NCBI GenBank assembly: GCA_945643635.1
Contig: CALZFC010000021.1
Coordinates: 4,258,501 to 4,322,500 of the forward strand
DNA from: Allodiplogaster sudhausi
Lineage: Eukaryota > Nematoda > Chromadorea > Rhabditida > Diplogasteridae
Direction of reading: 5' to 3'
DNA length: 64,000 bases
The notes below the pieces were generated by a model. That model did not search any database. It saw only the letters and a list, made by a program, of their open reading frames with translations, and was not told the DNA's origin. Each line of letters opens with the position of its first letter. Within the stretch, counting starts at the first letter, position 1. Positions 23,527 to 47,491 of this stretch are shown piece by piece. Position numbers and translations under genes: made by a program.

Positions 23527-23944
23527 TGTAAAGACGGCAAGACAGAGTTTCAAAATAGGCGAGAGGTGGTGAGAGAGAGGAAAAGAGGTAAAAGTGATGA
23601 ATCTCAGGGAGGTTAGGTGGTAGAAGTGCATGAAACAAGGAATCTCAGGGAGGATAAGAGGGAGAAGTGCATGAAATAAGAAATTTCAATCTGAAAGCAT
23701 TATTAAGAAAAATAATAATGGAGACAGGAAAAGCTGAAAAAATTGCTAGTTATAACACATTCGACAGGTTCTCATAAGTAGATATGAAAAAAGGAAAGCA
23801 TTCTAAGATTCACTCGGACAGCAACACACAATGCTTGTGTTTTTGCCCATTTTTCTTTTCCGTTATTATTGAGATGACGAACTTGAAGTTGAATGACATT
23901 GGTACTTGGGCAATCTTTCGGTCACAAATATGAGAGAGCGTACA

Positions 23945-24001
23945 AAAGTGAGAGAGGAAAAGTTTCTAAAGAGCTTTTAGAAACTTTTCCTCTCTCACTT
24001 T
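23945..24001. other. Perfect 26-bp inverted repeat with a 5-nt loop
   Basis: AAAGTGAGAGAGGAAAAGTT plus TCTAAA (23945-23970) pairs perfectly with 23976-24001, leaving GAGCT as the loop. It is not part of a longer element that I can see. The arms are GA/CT-rich like the surrounding repeats, so it may have arisen from a hairpin-templated copy. Confidence 0.9.
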
Positions 24002-25028
24002 CACACACTATTTCGTTATACATGACAAACTTCAGTGAACTTTTTCGTTTAATGCATTTTTAAACCTGCACAAACATTTTCTTTTCTTTTTCGGAAGTTG
24101 GATGAAGTTTGGCCTTTCTCCATAGTAAACCGGCGTAAAACCTTCATGAACTTTCAATTTGAGCTCGTTAATATTTCACTCAACCTTCGTTTCAATTTTC
24201 TTCCTAGATTAATTGCACGGCAGGTATGAGAATGCGAAGTGCCGCGGCATTTTGGAATTTCACATAACTTTCCGGTGATCGCCCTCCTTTTATGAACGAT
24301 ACTCGTTACTTCCTCGTTCCAATACAAACGCCGTTTTTTTCTCATTCATATCTCTTATATCTCCTGGATGGGATCTTGAACTTATGTATGTAGATGAATC
24401 TGAAAAAAATTCCCGTTCCTTTATTCATTCTCTTCTTACTCTCTCATCCTTTCCTTCTTTCTTTTCACCTTTTCATCTTGTTCTTGTTTGTTTCTCTAAT
24501 GTTGTATGTTCATTTCGCAAAGACTATTTATGTATTTATATATTTCTTTTGTTCCAAGTTTTTGCCCCTGCCCTTTTATTTTGTTCCTTGCTTCACATTT
24601 TCTTTCGCGTTCTTTTTTTTTCGTTTTCGGTAGAGCGATTAATACGTGTAATATCATTCTTCAATTTTCTTTCCAGAAATGTTGGCTACAACGGCAGAAA
24701 GGGTAGATCGTCATTATTCATTTTCCCCGTGAGTTGTATGCCTGTGGCTTTCTACAACTGTCTACCTTTCTCTCCATTCCCTCTCTCACCCTCTCTCTCT
24801 CTCGCTCTCTCTCTCCCTCTCTCTCTCTCTCGCTCTCTCTCTTCCTCTCTCTCTCTACTTCCCTCCATAGCCAGCTCCTCTTCCTTTTCCGTATGCTCCA
24901 CTCTCACATCGCCGGCGGGGCGATAATTAGCCCCTGACGACCGTGTCCCCTATGGCTGTGCCTGAGAGAATCACGAGACTTATCCCACGCGTATACTCAA
25001 AGTCTCATGGCCCTCTTTCCCTCGCAAG

Positions 25029-25068
<40 letters not shown>

Positions 25069-25946
25069 CATCGCTCCCTCTCTCTCTTTCTCTTCCATAC
25101 TCTCTCGACCAAACCTTTCGCTCTCTCCCTCAACCATTATCTCTCTGCTCACCCTCCCACGTCCATTCATCCATATTGCTCAATGCATTATTATGCCGCA
25201 TGCTCTCAAGAATTGCCGCATCTTTCATTTGTTTTCAATCTAAACATACATATTAATGCGGGATTTGCAAGAAAGCAGCCACAGCATCTGTTCCTGCGGG
25301 ATGTTATATCAGTCCTCATTACGCGGTCGTCGTAACGGCATAAGAAGGCGAGGAATTGGTCTGTTATCAGCTCCTTTATTGTTATTGCCCAAATTCTATG
25401 TATATCCATCTCATTATCTCTTTCTGTAATTTTATTTACCTGTCTCTCTCTCCCTGTGTCCCTTTTTCTGTTTCCCTGCTCTCTTACTCTCTTTATCTCT
25501 CTGTCTCTATCTTTTTTTCTCTCTCTCTCTTTCTTTCTCTCTCTCTCGCTCTCTCCATCTCTCTTACCCCAGCCCCAAACAGCCTTTTCGTGTTATCGCC
25601 AAGCGAACGAAACAAGAATGAAATCTATGCATTGCCTCTACAGTCTCTTCTGTGCCGTGACTAAATCTGAATTTGATTTGTTTCTATTCCGTTCTATCGG
25701 GGAGGGCGAGCAATTGAAAACTTTCACTTTCTTATTTTTTTTCTTTCAAATTAATTTTAGACATTTCTATAGAAATATTTATTTGTCCTTGGCAATATAT
25801 CATTTACTTTAAGCCCCATAACCAATAGTTCTTGCACAATTCGAGAAATCTGACATTGTTTCATAATACTGCTATTTTATTAACACATAAGTATGAAGGA
25901 AGCTGAACGTCGGCATTTGTATTCCGGGAACATGAGAGAGGGATAG

Positions 25947-25985
<39 letters not shown>

Positions 25986-26677
25986 ACAAAACTTTGAGAT
26001 CGGTTATGTTGGTTCGTGACTCAAACGCTCACAAACTTTTGTGTTCTGCTTCTTCCTAGTCTATACTTTATTTATCAGAACTCGGAAGTTCCTTTTAATT
26101 TTCTAATTCTCTATCACTAGCCCAAACCGCCCACTCTCTTTCTCTCAAACTTTTCTCTCTCAGTCATGCACTCTCTCTCTCTATCCGACTCTCTCTCTCT
26201 CTCTCTCTCTTCTCTGACGCACTCTCTCTCTCAAAATTTTCCTGCCATGACTTTTCGCTCTCTTTGAAAGGGCATCGGGAGCACCGACGTCGTCCTAAGG
26301 CTATAGTAGTCTGCTGCATTCAACGGCCTCTTTCAACCCTTTCCATCTCTCACTCTCCCGCCCGTTTTCCCCCTCTATTTCTCTATTTCTCTCTCTCTTT
26401 CCTCACTCTCTCCCTCTTCTCTCTATCTCTTCTTCGTATGAATTGTTCGCATGCCCTGAAGCCCCCGCTGTCATTCTTTCCCTCTCCCTGATATAGCCTC
26501 CTCCTTGTCCAGGACCGCCAATTTCGCAGGCAACTACAAAGACGGGACGCTACTTTATTTCGCCGAAGTTTTTTTTTTCTCCATTTAAGTTTTTCTATGT
26601 ACTTTTCCTTTATCTCCTGCTCTCCAGCTTATCACTCTTCCTCTTCTCTCTCACTACCATTTTCTCTCTGTCTCCCT

Positions 26678-26724
<47 letters not shown>

Positions 26725-28047
26725 CTCTTTTCCATGCATACACGATGCAAAATGCCATGTTTCGAATGGCGTCCGACCCGATTCCCTTGGCCCGTTCCCT
26801 GCCCTTTGAATCCGTCAGCTCGTCGCACGAAGAAACAGAATTCCTTGCTTTATCAGTTTCCATAATGATAAGAACGAAGTGTATAACCATAGAATAATCC
26901 CTGCTAAAGGCTCCTGAGGAATCCACCCTATACAAGTCAACTCATATAAAAAGCAACGGGCAAGGGAGTTCTTCATTCTTTTAAAATCACAGTATATAAA
27001 TATGTATCACAAATATACATTTTTTAAATATGTAGGTATGTAGATGTCTCCTAGGTTTAATTACATATTTTTTCTTTCATGCTAAGCCATCCTGGAGCCT
27101 TGAAATTAGCTTACACACCCCCCCCCCCCTCCTTTTTCTACCAAATCTTCGCTTTGCTCTCCATAACAATTCCCGTTCCAATAGAGCGGGTATTCACCAT
27201 GTCGCTGCACATTTTTCTCCGTTTAGTCTTCTAATTACTGGCACGACACTCTCGCTAAGCCTAATGCCAATTCACCAGTCATCATCTCCCCCCCCCCCCC
27301 CACTCAGGAATCAAGGCTCGTCCTGGCTGGCCGTAATTCACGCCAGCCGCGGACCCAGAGACCTCTAATGCAACCGGACAGCTTCTTCAGTCTTTTTCCT
27401 CTCCTTTTAGCTCTTTCTCTCGCTCTCTCTCTCTCTCGCTTCTTCACTCGCTCTCTATCTCTCTCTCAACCTCTCTCTCTATCTCTCATATGCATATCGA
27501 TCACTTAGAAGAAGCTGGATGAGTGAGAGGGAGAGAGAGAGAGAGAGAGAGAGGAAGTGAGAGACTGCAAGAATGACAGAGGAAAGACTTCTATGTTGGC
27601 CAGGGGGTGCGAAGTTTCTGCCATCTCTTCAATTCTTGCCGCCCGCCCCGTCCTCCGCACCTCTCTTTTCCCCTTAGGCCAGAGCATGCCTCCAGAAGGA
27701 GTGTATTCCCCGTGCTGGCTGCCTTCCCCCGGTTGCCTTCGCAAAGAACTGGCAAGCGAGAGAGAGAGAGAGAGAGAGAGAAAGTCAGTGGGAGGGAGAG
27801 GGGGAAGACAGGAGAGAGGTGAAGAGAGAGAGAGAGAGAGAACACTGAATAAGAAACGAGAGCTCTCCTTTAGATTAGCACCCTCCTCACGTTCATCTTT
27901 CTCTGTTTTCTTGTATACTCTGCCACACACATTTATTGACCTATCAAATGTTCTTTTTCTTTCTGCTCTCTTTTCCATCTCTTTCAAATCTCCTTCTCTC
28001 ACCCTGTCCTTTTACTTTGCTCTTTCTTCTCCCATGCTCCCGCTCTC

Positions 28048-28092
<45 letters not shown>

Positions 28093-28480
28093 CCCTCTCC
28101 CCCTCTTAAGCTCTATTTCTCGCAAAGGTTGCACGAAATTCATTTCCACACGCACTTGCAGTACTCCTAATGCACACTTGCCTGGAGGTTCTCCAGCATA
28201 CTTACCTACATATGCTAGCAAAAAAGGAAGGAAGCTCTATCGTGGCTTTTTTTTCTGCTCAGCACTCGTCGTCCAAGTTACACACTTTTCCCAGTGTCAT
28301 TATCCCATCCAAAATGATGTCGATATCACTACATTTATCATATGTATATGAATATCAATTGAGGCACTAATTGTAATGTTTTACAGCACAACTATTTTCA
28401 ATTTGTTTTAGAGACATTTGTTTGAAATTGTACATGCATACACAGAATGATGCCTTGAAAAGGAATGGATATTCATTCTC
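24001..28480. repeat. CT/GA low-complexity mosaic, no gene recognised
   Basis: CT blocks at about 24420-24480, 24775-24860, 25020-25110, 25440-25565, 26120-26240, 26330-26430, 26640-26730, 27400-27490 and 28045-28100; GA blocks at 25935-25985, 27520-27560 and 27760-27845. Poly(C) runs lie at about 27118-27130 and 27290-27301. The non-repetitive parts in between show no splice-flanked coding exon that I could recognise. Confidence 0.75.
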
Positions 28481-28609
28481 TGTATGAATGATTTATTAAC
28501 ACTTATTTTTGGCACTAAGCCAACTAAACCTCTCCAGCCTTCGCTACGTTCACGACGAGCAAATCCTCCCCACGCGCTCCGCTGCAAATCGCAGTCTCGT
28601 TTGTCCTTG

Positions 28610-28740
28610 TCTGCTCTCTATCTCTATCTCTCTCTTCCCTATACTCTTTCTCTCTCTCTTTCTCTCTCTTCCCTATACTCTCTCTCTCTCTTTCTCTCTC
28701 TTCCCTATACTCTCTCTCTTTCTCTTTCTCTCTCTTCCCT

Positions 28741-28783
<43 letters not shown>

Positions 28784-28805
28784 TCCCTACCTCTCCCCTC
28801 CTCGA
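28610..28805. repeat. CT-rich tandem repeat with a CCCTATACT phrase
   Basis: Units of about 30-45 bp each carry CTCTCTTCCCTATACTCT and recur four to five times before a pure (CT)n run. Frames across it are low-complexity only. Confidence 0.8.
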
Positions 28806-29071
28806 GAGTAGAATAGCCTCATGGAATTCGTCGTTGCCGTCCCTCTCCTCATCAGGCGGCGCGATGGCGGGCCCTTCTTTCTCTTTCGCCAAGCAGGCTC
28901 CGCTCTTCCTCTGCCTGTCCTGCTCAGGCTCTCTCTCTCTTTTCTTTCTTTCTCTCTTTTCTCCTTTCTTCTCAGGGAATGTCGACGAGTACACTTCTAA
29001 TAGGGACGGCGATGGCAGCGCTTCCTCTTTCTTTCACTCGCTTGCTTTCCTTATTTCTCCCTCTCCCTTTC

Positions 29072-29103
<32 letters not shown>

Positions 29104-30761
29104 ACCCTTACTGTCTTCTCTCATTTTCTGCGTTTTCTCTTCTCTTTACATCGCATAATCGCTAATTACTCTTTCCATAAGGCATATTTTCAGCCGGCCT
29201 TAAGTGTTAGACTGTGTATCTATTCTTTAACCTAAAAATATTATACATATTCCTGCGATGCTTCTCAATTTTGTTGAAAACACCATCATTAGATGGCAGG
29301 AATGAAATGCGTATTTCTCATCACACATCTGCCTTTCTCTCCCTCTCTTTGCCACTCTCGCTCTCTCGCTCTCTGTCTCTTTCCTTTTTAGCCTTTCTCT
29401 CCAATTCTCTCTCTTTCTGTGTCTCACTCGCTATTACCCTATTTCTCGCTCTCTCGCTCCCTCTCTCTCTCTCATTCTCTCTCTCTTTTTGATATACGAA
29501 GTGCTCATCATGCAATGTGTGGTTTTGTCTTCCCATATTCACTCTCTTTCATCCTCATCAATTCTCACCTTCTCTCTCATGTTCTCTGCCTTCTTTTACA
29601 ATTGACACTCAGTTCGCATGCCTCTCTCTCTTCTTGATTGAAAGTAGAGCCCCGTCTTCTCCATCCTTTCCTTGCCCTTCCTCGATCTGCCATAAGTAGA
29701 CGGGGAGCCGTGGCGGGGTTCATCTGCATGTACTTCGGATTGCATCCACTGACGTCATTACAAAATTAAGTTGCCAATTTTTAAAATGGACCGACGGGAA
29801 ATTTAAAATTAACACTATTTAATAGCGTTGCAATGCAATGAATAATAATTATGGCTAAAGAAATTGTAGAAGCATATTCCCATTGTTTATGGTTTCCGCT
29901 GCTGATAATAATTGTGATGATAACAAGAACTGAGGAGATTATATTGAATGAGGTGTGCTGTGTCTAATTTCTTATTCTGCCATTATCCTATCTTTAGCCT
30001 TCTCGTAAGCATTACAATTATTATTTTCTTTAAAGAAGGGCGATCACCGAAAAACTGCAATCGTAAGTGCAAAGGCTTCAAATGGAAGTCCATCGGATTA
30101 CTCAAAAAAGTACGGTAGACAAGAAACTCTGTTTTCGAAAAGGCAGTTTTTTTTCGAAGCGAGATGTTATTGTTCGTTTACTTATTTGATACTATTTTGC
30201 CTAATATTCTTTAGTTTATTATAGAATATTCACATAAGAAAGGTGGTTAAGCATAAAACAAAAAATGTCATGAAATATTTGTAAATTTAATCTTCCCGCG
30301 ATGGGTACATGGCCGTTAATCTACCGTCGAGTGCTGTAACACCACGTTTTTGCACGGACACCAATCACAAATTCATTCAAAATTTGCTCTTTTAAGTATG
30401 TTATGCTTGAATATTTAACTTTTTTGTGCGTTTTCATTTGCCTTTTCTTTTTCCTCATGCCCGTGACTATTCGAAAATAGCTAAGATGTCTCATAGATCG
30501 GCTAAAGAGAGAGGGGAAACAAGTAGGCAATAAGAAGAGGAAGATCTAACAATAATGCCCTAAGTGTAATAAAACCGCAATATCCCCACCCCCTTCCCTT
30601 GTAGGCATCGAAGTAGTAAAGTTCTATGCAGTGGAGTGCGGACACCTTCTTTCGACAGCGCAAACAATATTTGAGAAGGGTGGAGGAGGAATAGAGTAGT
30701 ATCATGGCGAACATACATGTATTCCTCAGAGATCCGCGACCAGACTGAATGATCTCTCTCT

Positions 30762-30816
<55 letters not shown>

Positions 30817-31415
30817 AGGGTCTCTCTCTCTCGTCTATATTTTTCTGTCTCACCATCTCTCTCTCTCTGTCAGCCATAGGCCCAATGATTCTGGCCACGG
30901 CCACGGGATCGAATACCATGCCATATCAAATTTCATCTCCTGATATCTCACGCACGTCCTCTCTCTCTCTCTCTCTCTCTCTCTTCTTTGTTGCTGGCAA
31001 CGTGCCAAGAGGTATTCTTTATGACGTCAATCTTGGAAGGGGGGTGGGGTCGGAGAAACTAGAAGAAATCCTGTCAGAAGAGAGAAGAGTGGGTCCACTC
31101 ACTCCAGACCCCACACGCACTATGTCATCCTCGTCGAGGACATTAAATGCTCTCCTGAGTGGAGCATCCTAATTCAGGGGCTCTTCCTAATTTACGGCCT
31201 ATCTCCTGGTCCGGCTACTGTCTGTTCGTTCCCGGTCGTGTGGTGCCATGTCCTCTTTCCGTACTCTCACTCACCCACTCACCATGAGTTCTTCGCGTTT
31301 CCTTGCCTTTTTTAGGGCATTTTTATTCGCAACTTTCCCGTTATGTTTCTGTATCTCACGATTTATCTTTCTCTCTCCACCCCTTTTTTAGCAGATGAGT
31401 TAGTATGCTCCCTCT

Positions 31416-31471
<56 letters not shown>

Positions 31472-33364
31472 TTCTCTCTCTCACATCCCATCCCTATCCT
31501 TTCCGGTCCCTTTCATGCTCCATTCAGCTGATGACAGCCTTCAAGTCGCGCCTGTCACCCCCCCCCCCTTCTCCTTTCTTTTTGCTTCTCCTGCTCATCC
31601 CTCCACTTGCAATGGCGTCTAGAAGCCATTTAAAACATCTCTCTGCCTCTCTCTATCTCTCGTTCTCTCTTAAATTCTTTCTCTCACTCCATTTCAACTT
31701 GTGCTGTGCATGCCATTTCCTAAAGAGAGAAAGAAAAATAGAGAGAGACAGAGTGGAGATGGATTGAGAGAGAGGGAGGGATAGAGATAGAGAGTGAGAG
31801 AGACCGAAAACACATCTCGATTTCCGTCGTCCTTCTTTCTCCTGCCTAGCTTCTGCTTCCTTCCTTCCAAGTCTGCCGCGGTGGGCACGAAAGTGAAGAT
31901 GCAGCGGGGAGAGATGATGGGCTCAGGATGAACAGGGAACAGATTGTCGTTTCCTTCTCTCTCTCTCTCTCTCTGTCTCACTTGCCCTCTCTCCTCTTTT
32001 CTATCTCTTTCTCCCTCTCTCTCTCACTATATATATATATATATATTCCAGCATTTTTAAAAGAATGCTACCTTTTTTTCGAAAGTGGAAGGTTGTTGAG
32101 CGACATTTACTTGAAGGATACTCCGAACGACAATAAGATTATAGGACGGGACAAGAGAGAGAGAGAACGAGAGAGAGAGAGAGAGAGAGAGAGAACTTGA
32201 GAGAGAGAGAGAGAGAAGGGGAGACAAAGCGGCAAAGGGAGGGGGGTAGATGTTTGACCGAGTGTTCCACCGATGCCGGACTACCACGACGACCACGCTC
32301 TGCCCTTGGTAATCTTATTCAGGCCAAGATTGCTCTTGCTCTGCTCTTCTGTCTCTACTCCGCTCTCTTTTCCCTCTTGCTCTGTTTATCCTTCTTTTTC
32401 TCTTTCTCGCTCTTCTCTCTCTAAATCACTCTCCCTCTCTTCTATTTTCTTCTATTCCCTTTTGCTCTTGCTAGGTCTCACTTACACTCTCTCCTCTTCT
32501 TCAATTTGAATCTCTCTCGAATTTGCCAAAGATATGTACATGTCATTCATATGTACAGTACTTTTCCCGATCTAATCTTTGCTGTGTTCTGAGTTTCGTA
32601 CTTTTTATAGACAATTCCATATGATATGACTGCCCTTTCCATATGCTTCCTGCCCTTTTCGCCCACATTGATCATTCCTTGTCAGGGTCGATTGTCAATT
32701 TTAGCGAGTTAATTTTAGTGTCCGATTATTGGTGTGCCTCTCAACGCTATCGTCATCTTCCTCTGGATGTCTGGTATCCTTTTCCTCTTTCATTCCCCTT
32801 CTCTTACCATTATCTCGCCCTACATATCTCTCTTTCGCTTTTCTCATTCTCCATGTCCGACTGTCTCACTCGCTGTCTCTTTTTCTGACTCATTCTCTTA
32901 TTTCTCCGACTCTCTCTCTCTCTCTCCTCTCTCTCTCTGCCTACCTCATCTAGTCAGTCCACGACCACTTCAGAAGTCCCCACATTAGGCGCCTGCGAGC
33001 TGTCGTTATCTCTCACTTGTCTCTCTTTCTCTCTGCTCTCTCTCTATATCTTTCTTTCTTAATTCACTCTCTCCACTTTCTAGTCTCTCTCGCTTCCCCT
33101 TTCTCTCTCCAGGTCGCCCACCTCCTGCTGAGGACGACGCCCTGCGGAGCTGCCACGAATCAATGCCTACATAATGAGGGCTTGTGCCTTGTGCTGCGGC
33201 CGTTGCACACGCTGTGAGGGTGTGGGTAATGGGGGTGATGAGAGAGAGAGGGAAAAAGAGAGAGAGAGAGAGAGAAAGAGAGATAAAGAGAGAGAGAGAG
33301 AGGGAAAGAGAGAGAGAGGGACTTGAAGAGGCAGAAAGATAGAGAGAGAGAAGTGGACGTGAAG

Positions 33365-33406
<42 letters not shown>

Positions 33407-34039
33407 TGAAAGACAGTGAAAGACACGAAGACTGAGAAGGAGAGTAAGAGAGTGAGGAGCAATAGGGATATAGGGGGAGTGGTAAAGGAAGATAGCGAAA
33501 GATTAAATGAGAGACAGGTAGAAGAGATAATGCCATAGAGATACTGCGTGTCAAAAGTGCACGCTTCTCATGAGTGCATATCGCTCTCTGACCATCTTCA
33601 GCCATTCGCTCGCCTTGAATTAGGACGACCCTCGGAGAGAAGCCCGAAAATGAGAGAAACACTGAAAACCGGGGTATAAATCTATAATTACATACGTTTC
33701 ATTTATGTATTCTATTTGATCAATAATCGAGTGAAAATAGGGCCATTTTCTGCCGTCATACCATCATAATTAATATGTACATACATATGTAACCATACTG
33801 GTTTATTTTCAAAATAAATATTATTTTAATGACCTGTATTTTTTCGCGCTTCCAGTAACCCTCTCGATCTCTCTTTCTCTCTTTCTTTCTCTTCCCTTGT
33901 CTCTCTCCCTACTCTTCATCTTCGTTCCCCACATCTGCTTCCCCTTGTTGTTCATCTTCCCCTGTTCAACACCTCCTTCATCATCATCATTTGCCCTGTC
34001 GCCATTGCACACGTCAATCAATCAGAATGCCAGTCTATG

Positions 34040-34070
<31 letters not shown>

Positions 34071-35460
34071 GCTCTCTCTCTCTCTCCTGTCTCCTTTTAT
34101 AAGTACGGAAAAGAAGAAAGATTGGTCCAACCTCTTCCAAAAATGATCCCATCTATGAAAAGCATTCTCAGCCTAAAAGTGGTCAGCAAAATATTCAACT
34201 TGTTTTCTAACCGTACACATTTATTTTTTTCCTCTCTTTCTCTCTCTCTTCAGCGATATCTTTTCTAATGATCCCAGTGGTCCACCTTCAATCTTTATTC
34301 TTCTTTAATGTTGTATTCAATCGCTTCCTCTCTCCCTCTCTTTCTTTGCCCGTCTCTTCCTCTCTCCCACTCTTTCTCTACCCATCTCTTCCTCTTTCCC
34401 TCTTTTTCTCTACGCGTCTTTCCCTCCTTTAATTATGCATAGAAGTGTATGCGTGCTTCTAGAACAACACTTTTCCCTTACATCTTTACACGCGAGTTTG
34501 GTGGCAAATCCGGCATTGCATTCCTTCTTCCATCGGTTCCTGAACTTAATTTTCGTTCATTTTTTCACTCCATTTTCAGCTGTTTCATAATTTATCCGCT
34601 GCAGTCATTTGATCAAAGTTTTGAATGCTCTTACACTTTTTCATAGAGATAACGGAAGGAAACGAAAATTCAGAGATGGAAGCAAATCCGTAAGTAGTGC
34701 TTGTTTTGATGGACCCATGCCTCGCTCAGGCGGCAAAAACCATGACGAGAAAGCTAAAGCCCCCCCCCCCCTAGCATGCGTCATACGGATTACATTGAAT
34801 GGAGAGGAAGAGATGTGCAAGACTCGAGGGATTATGAGATAATGTTCAAATCCAGGGGGATCTCAGGAGTGGAGAGAGAGACAGGAGGAAAAAAAGCGAG
34901 AGATTGAAGAGCATGAATGAGGGAAATTGTAGTTGATATAATATGAGCGCTTGGACGAGCTCAGGATCACTACAGACTATATTGTAGCAAAGTTGGGCTC
35001 CTTTTTTGTTCAGCCCATAATATAATTATAATTCTCATCGCAAAGAATATGATAGCACTATTATTTGTATACGCGTTGTTTCCTCGCCTGTTTGCGCCTC
35101 ATTATGTTCGCCTGTCGTTTATTATTAATTACGACATTGACTTCCGGGTGATTCCCACGTATGTGCTTTTCAATATGCGGTGCCATGGTACAGACTCACT
35201 TTCTAGCTCGAAGCCTCATCTCGAGCGACCATCACTCTTTCTCCCTTTGCCCTCTCTACTCTCTCTCTCTCGCTCTCTGTCGCATGCAAATGAACGAGGA
35301 CGTCGTGGACAACGAGCAGCAGAGTGGCGCCCGCTAGTGAAGTCGAGTAGATCGAGAGAGATCTACCAACTACTCTTACTATATATTTAGGTGTGTTTTG
35401 GTCAGGGTACGGTAGCTCAATTTTACACTTTTATTTATTTTTATTATTGATTTTGCTGAT
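28806..35460. repeat. CT/GA low-complexity mosaic, no gene recognised
   Basis: CT at about 28920-28975, 29060-29110, 29330-29490, 30750-30870, 30955-30985, 31400-31490, 31955-32030, 32340-32450, 32900-32945, 33015-33110 and 34045-34095; GA at 31720-31805, 32150-32220 and 33235-33420. (TA)n lies at 32028-32047, with poly(C) at about 31558-31568 and 34761-34770. The sequence at 29,700-30,740 is AT-rich and free of repeats, and I see nothing in it. The 5' end of GRK2 transcription may lie in the distal part. Confidence 0.7.
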
Positions 35461-35534
35461 CACATTTTCTCTCTTTCTCACCGAATTTTTTGTATGTACA
35501 TACAAAAAATTGGGTGTGAGAGAGAGAAAATGTG
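35461..35534. other. 74-bp imperfect palindrome upstream of GRK2
   Basis: The palindrome is centred on TGTATG|TA|CATACA at 35497/35498. It runs outward through ATTTTTT / AAAAAAT and CTCTCTTTCTCAC / GTGTGAGAGAGAG to CACATTTT / AAAATGTG, with only a few mismatches over 37-bp arms. It ends about 127 bp upstream of the GRK2 start codon. It could be a cruciform-forming or binding site, or a foldback scar; function is unknown. Confidence 0.85.
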
Positions 35535-35626
35535 TGCATAAATAAGAATTTTCTTTTCTTATGCCGATAGAATGATCGTTTTATTAGAAAAAAAATTTCT
35601 GACGGGAAATTAAAAAGAAATCAATA

Positions 35627-35634
35627 AATTGCAG
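35627..35634 (+). promoter_or_regulatory. Possible splice (or trans-splice) acceptor before the GRK2 ATG
   Basis: AAATTGCAG ends 26 bp before the GRK2 start codon and has the form of a 3' splice site. It could accept an upstream 5' UTR exon or, if the organism is a nematode, a spliced leader. Nothing else supports it directly. Confidence 0.3.
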
Positions 35635-35660
35635 GATTATTCCTCAACAACAAAACAGCC

Positions 35661-46226
<10,566 letters not shown>

Positions 46227-46815
46227 CCCCCCTCTTCACCCCCCCCCCCCCTCAGTCGACGGATCCTCTTCCTTCTCCCCTTTCTCACTCTCCCATCATC
46301 CAACTTCGCCTCCCTTTCTCGTTTCTTGAATATAATCAGAATACGAAAAGTGTACTCTGATCTGTTATCAAATGGTCCAACTCAAAATTGGTTGTTTTCT
46401 GCACCTAACCACATCCTATTTTCTCTATGCTCAAGCACTACAGCCTCCAGAGACAATAATGATGAGAATAATGAACATTGTCGCAGACGTGGTCTACTTT
46501 GGCTCTCACAATCAGAAATGTCCATCATTGTCACTGCTATCTAATCCACCTATCATTTCATTCTATCGATATTCTTCCAGTCATTATTTCCCGGTTCAGA
46601 CTAGTCATTCTTGCTGAGTTTCAACTCCTCAAGTAAACAACAGCCTAGTCGCAATTACCGTATCCCATTTAAAGTCGCTAGATGCCTTTTCCCAGCAGAC
46701 AGAAGGGGAAAAGGCCACTTTCAGCACTTCCCGGGCCCCCGGCGTCATTCTATCTTTCTCTTGGTCTCTCGTTTCTCTCTTTCTCTAACCTTCTCGCTTT
46801 TCTCTTTCTCTAACT

Positions 46816-46854
<39 letters not shown>

Positions 46855-47380
46855 TTTTGTGTAGCACCTGTTGTCTCGCCTAATTTCAACATAAAACATG
46901 CATCTTTCATATCTTTCTCCCCGCGACGCGCTATCTTGATTCTCTTTCTTTCTCCAATGAAATGACACCTTCTCCTTCTTTCTTTCCCAATTCTTTTATT
47001 GTTGTGCATGTATTTTAACAAAACTATAGTACCTACTAAAAAATTTGCGTTTGAATTTCGCGCCATGCTACCCATAGTCATTTTCATTCATCATGAGCAA
47101 ATGTGATCTCCTCCGTGTGCATGTATCAAGCAGAAAAAGAAAACAGTGTTTATTTTTGTTCTTCTTATTTGCTATCTTCTTCATTTATCGAGGCAGTCAT
47201 ACTTCAAGTAATTGTTATGAATTGTTCTAAACCGCAATTCGATTCAGTCCTTCTGACAGCTCTTCATTAAAAGTTCTTTGATTACATTAACCTATTATGC
47301 TATGCTTTAAAAATCATTGCATAATGTAAGGTCATCTTTGCCAAAGCTTTAACAATACTGTATTTGACGGCAGCGTCTGC
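46227..47380. other. GRK2 3' flank with CT block
   Basis: A C run at about 46240-46251 follows 14 bp after the GRK2 stop. CT microsatellite occupies 46760-46850. No canonical AATAAA was noticed close to the stop, and no gene is recognised. Confidence 0.5.
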
Positions 47381-47387
47381 TGGCATT

Positions 47388-47491
47388 CCTTCTTTGTTTC
47401 GTGACAAGATTGTCCTTCTTTGTTTCGTGACAAGATTGTCCTTCTTTGTTTCGTGACAAGATTGTCCTTATTTGTTCCGTGACAAGATTGT
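47388..47491. repeat. 26-bp tandem repeat, 4 units
   Basis: Four head-to-tail 26-bp units contain CTTTGTTTCGTGACAAGATT. The first three are identical and the fourth has two substitutions. No coding role is apparent. Confidence 0.95.

Noticed and set aside
27557..28351. 264-codon plus-strand frame
   Set aside because: It strings together CT and GA repeat with short unique parts. There is no domain, splice logic or codon bias.
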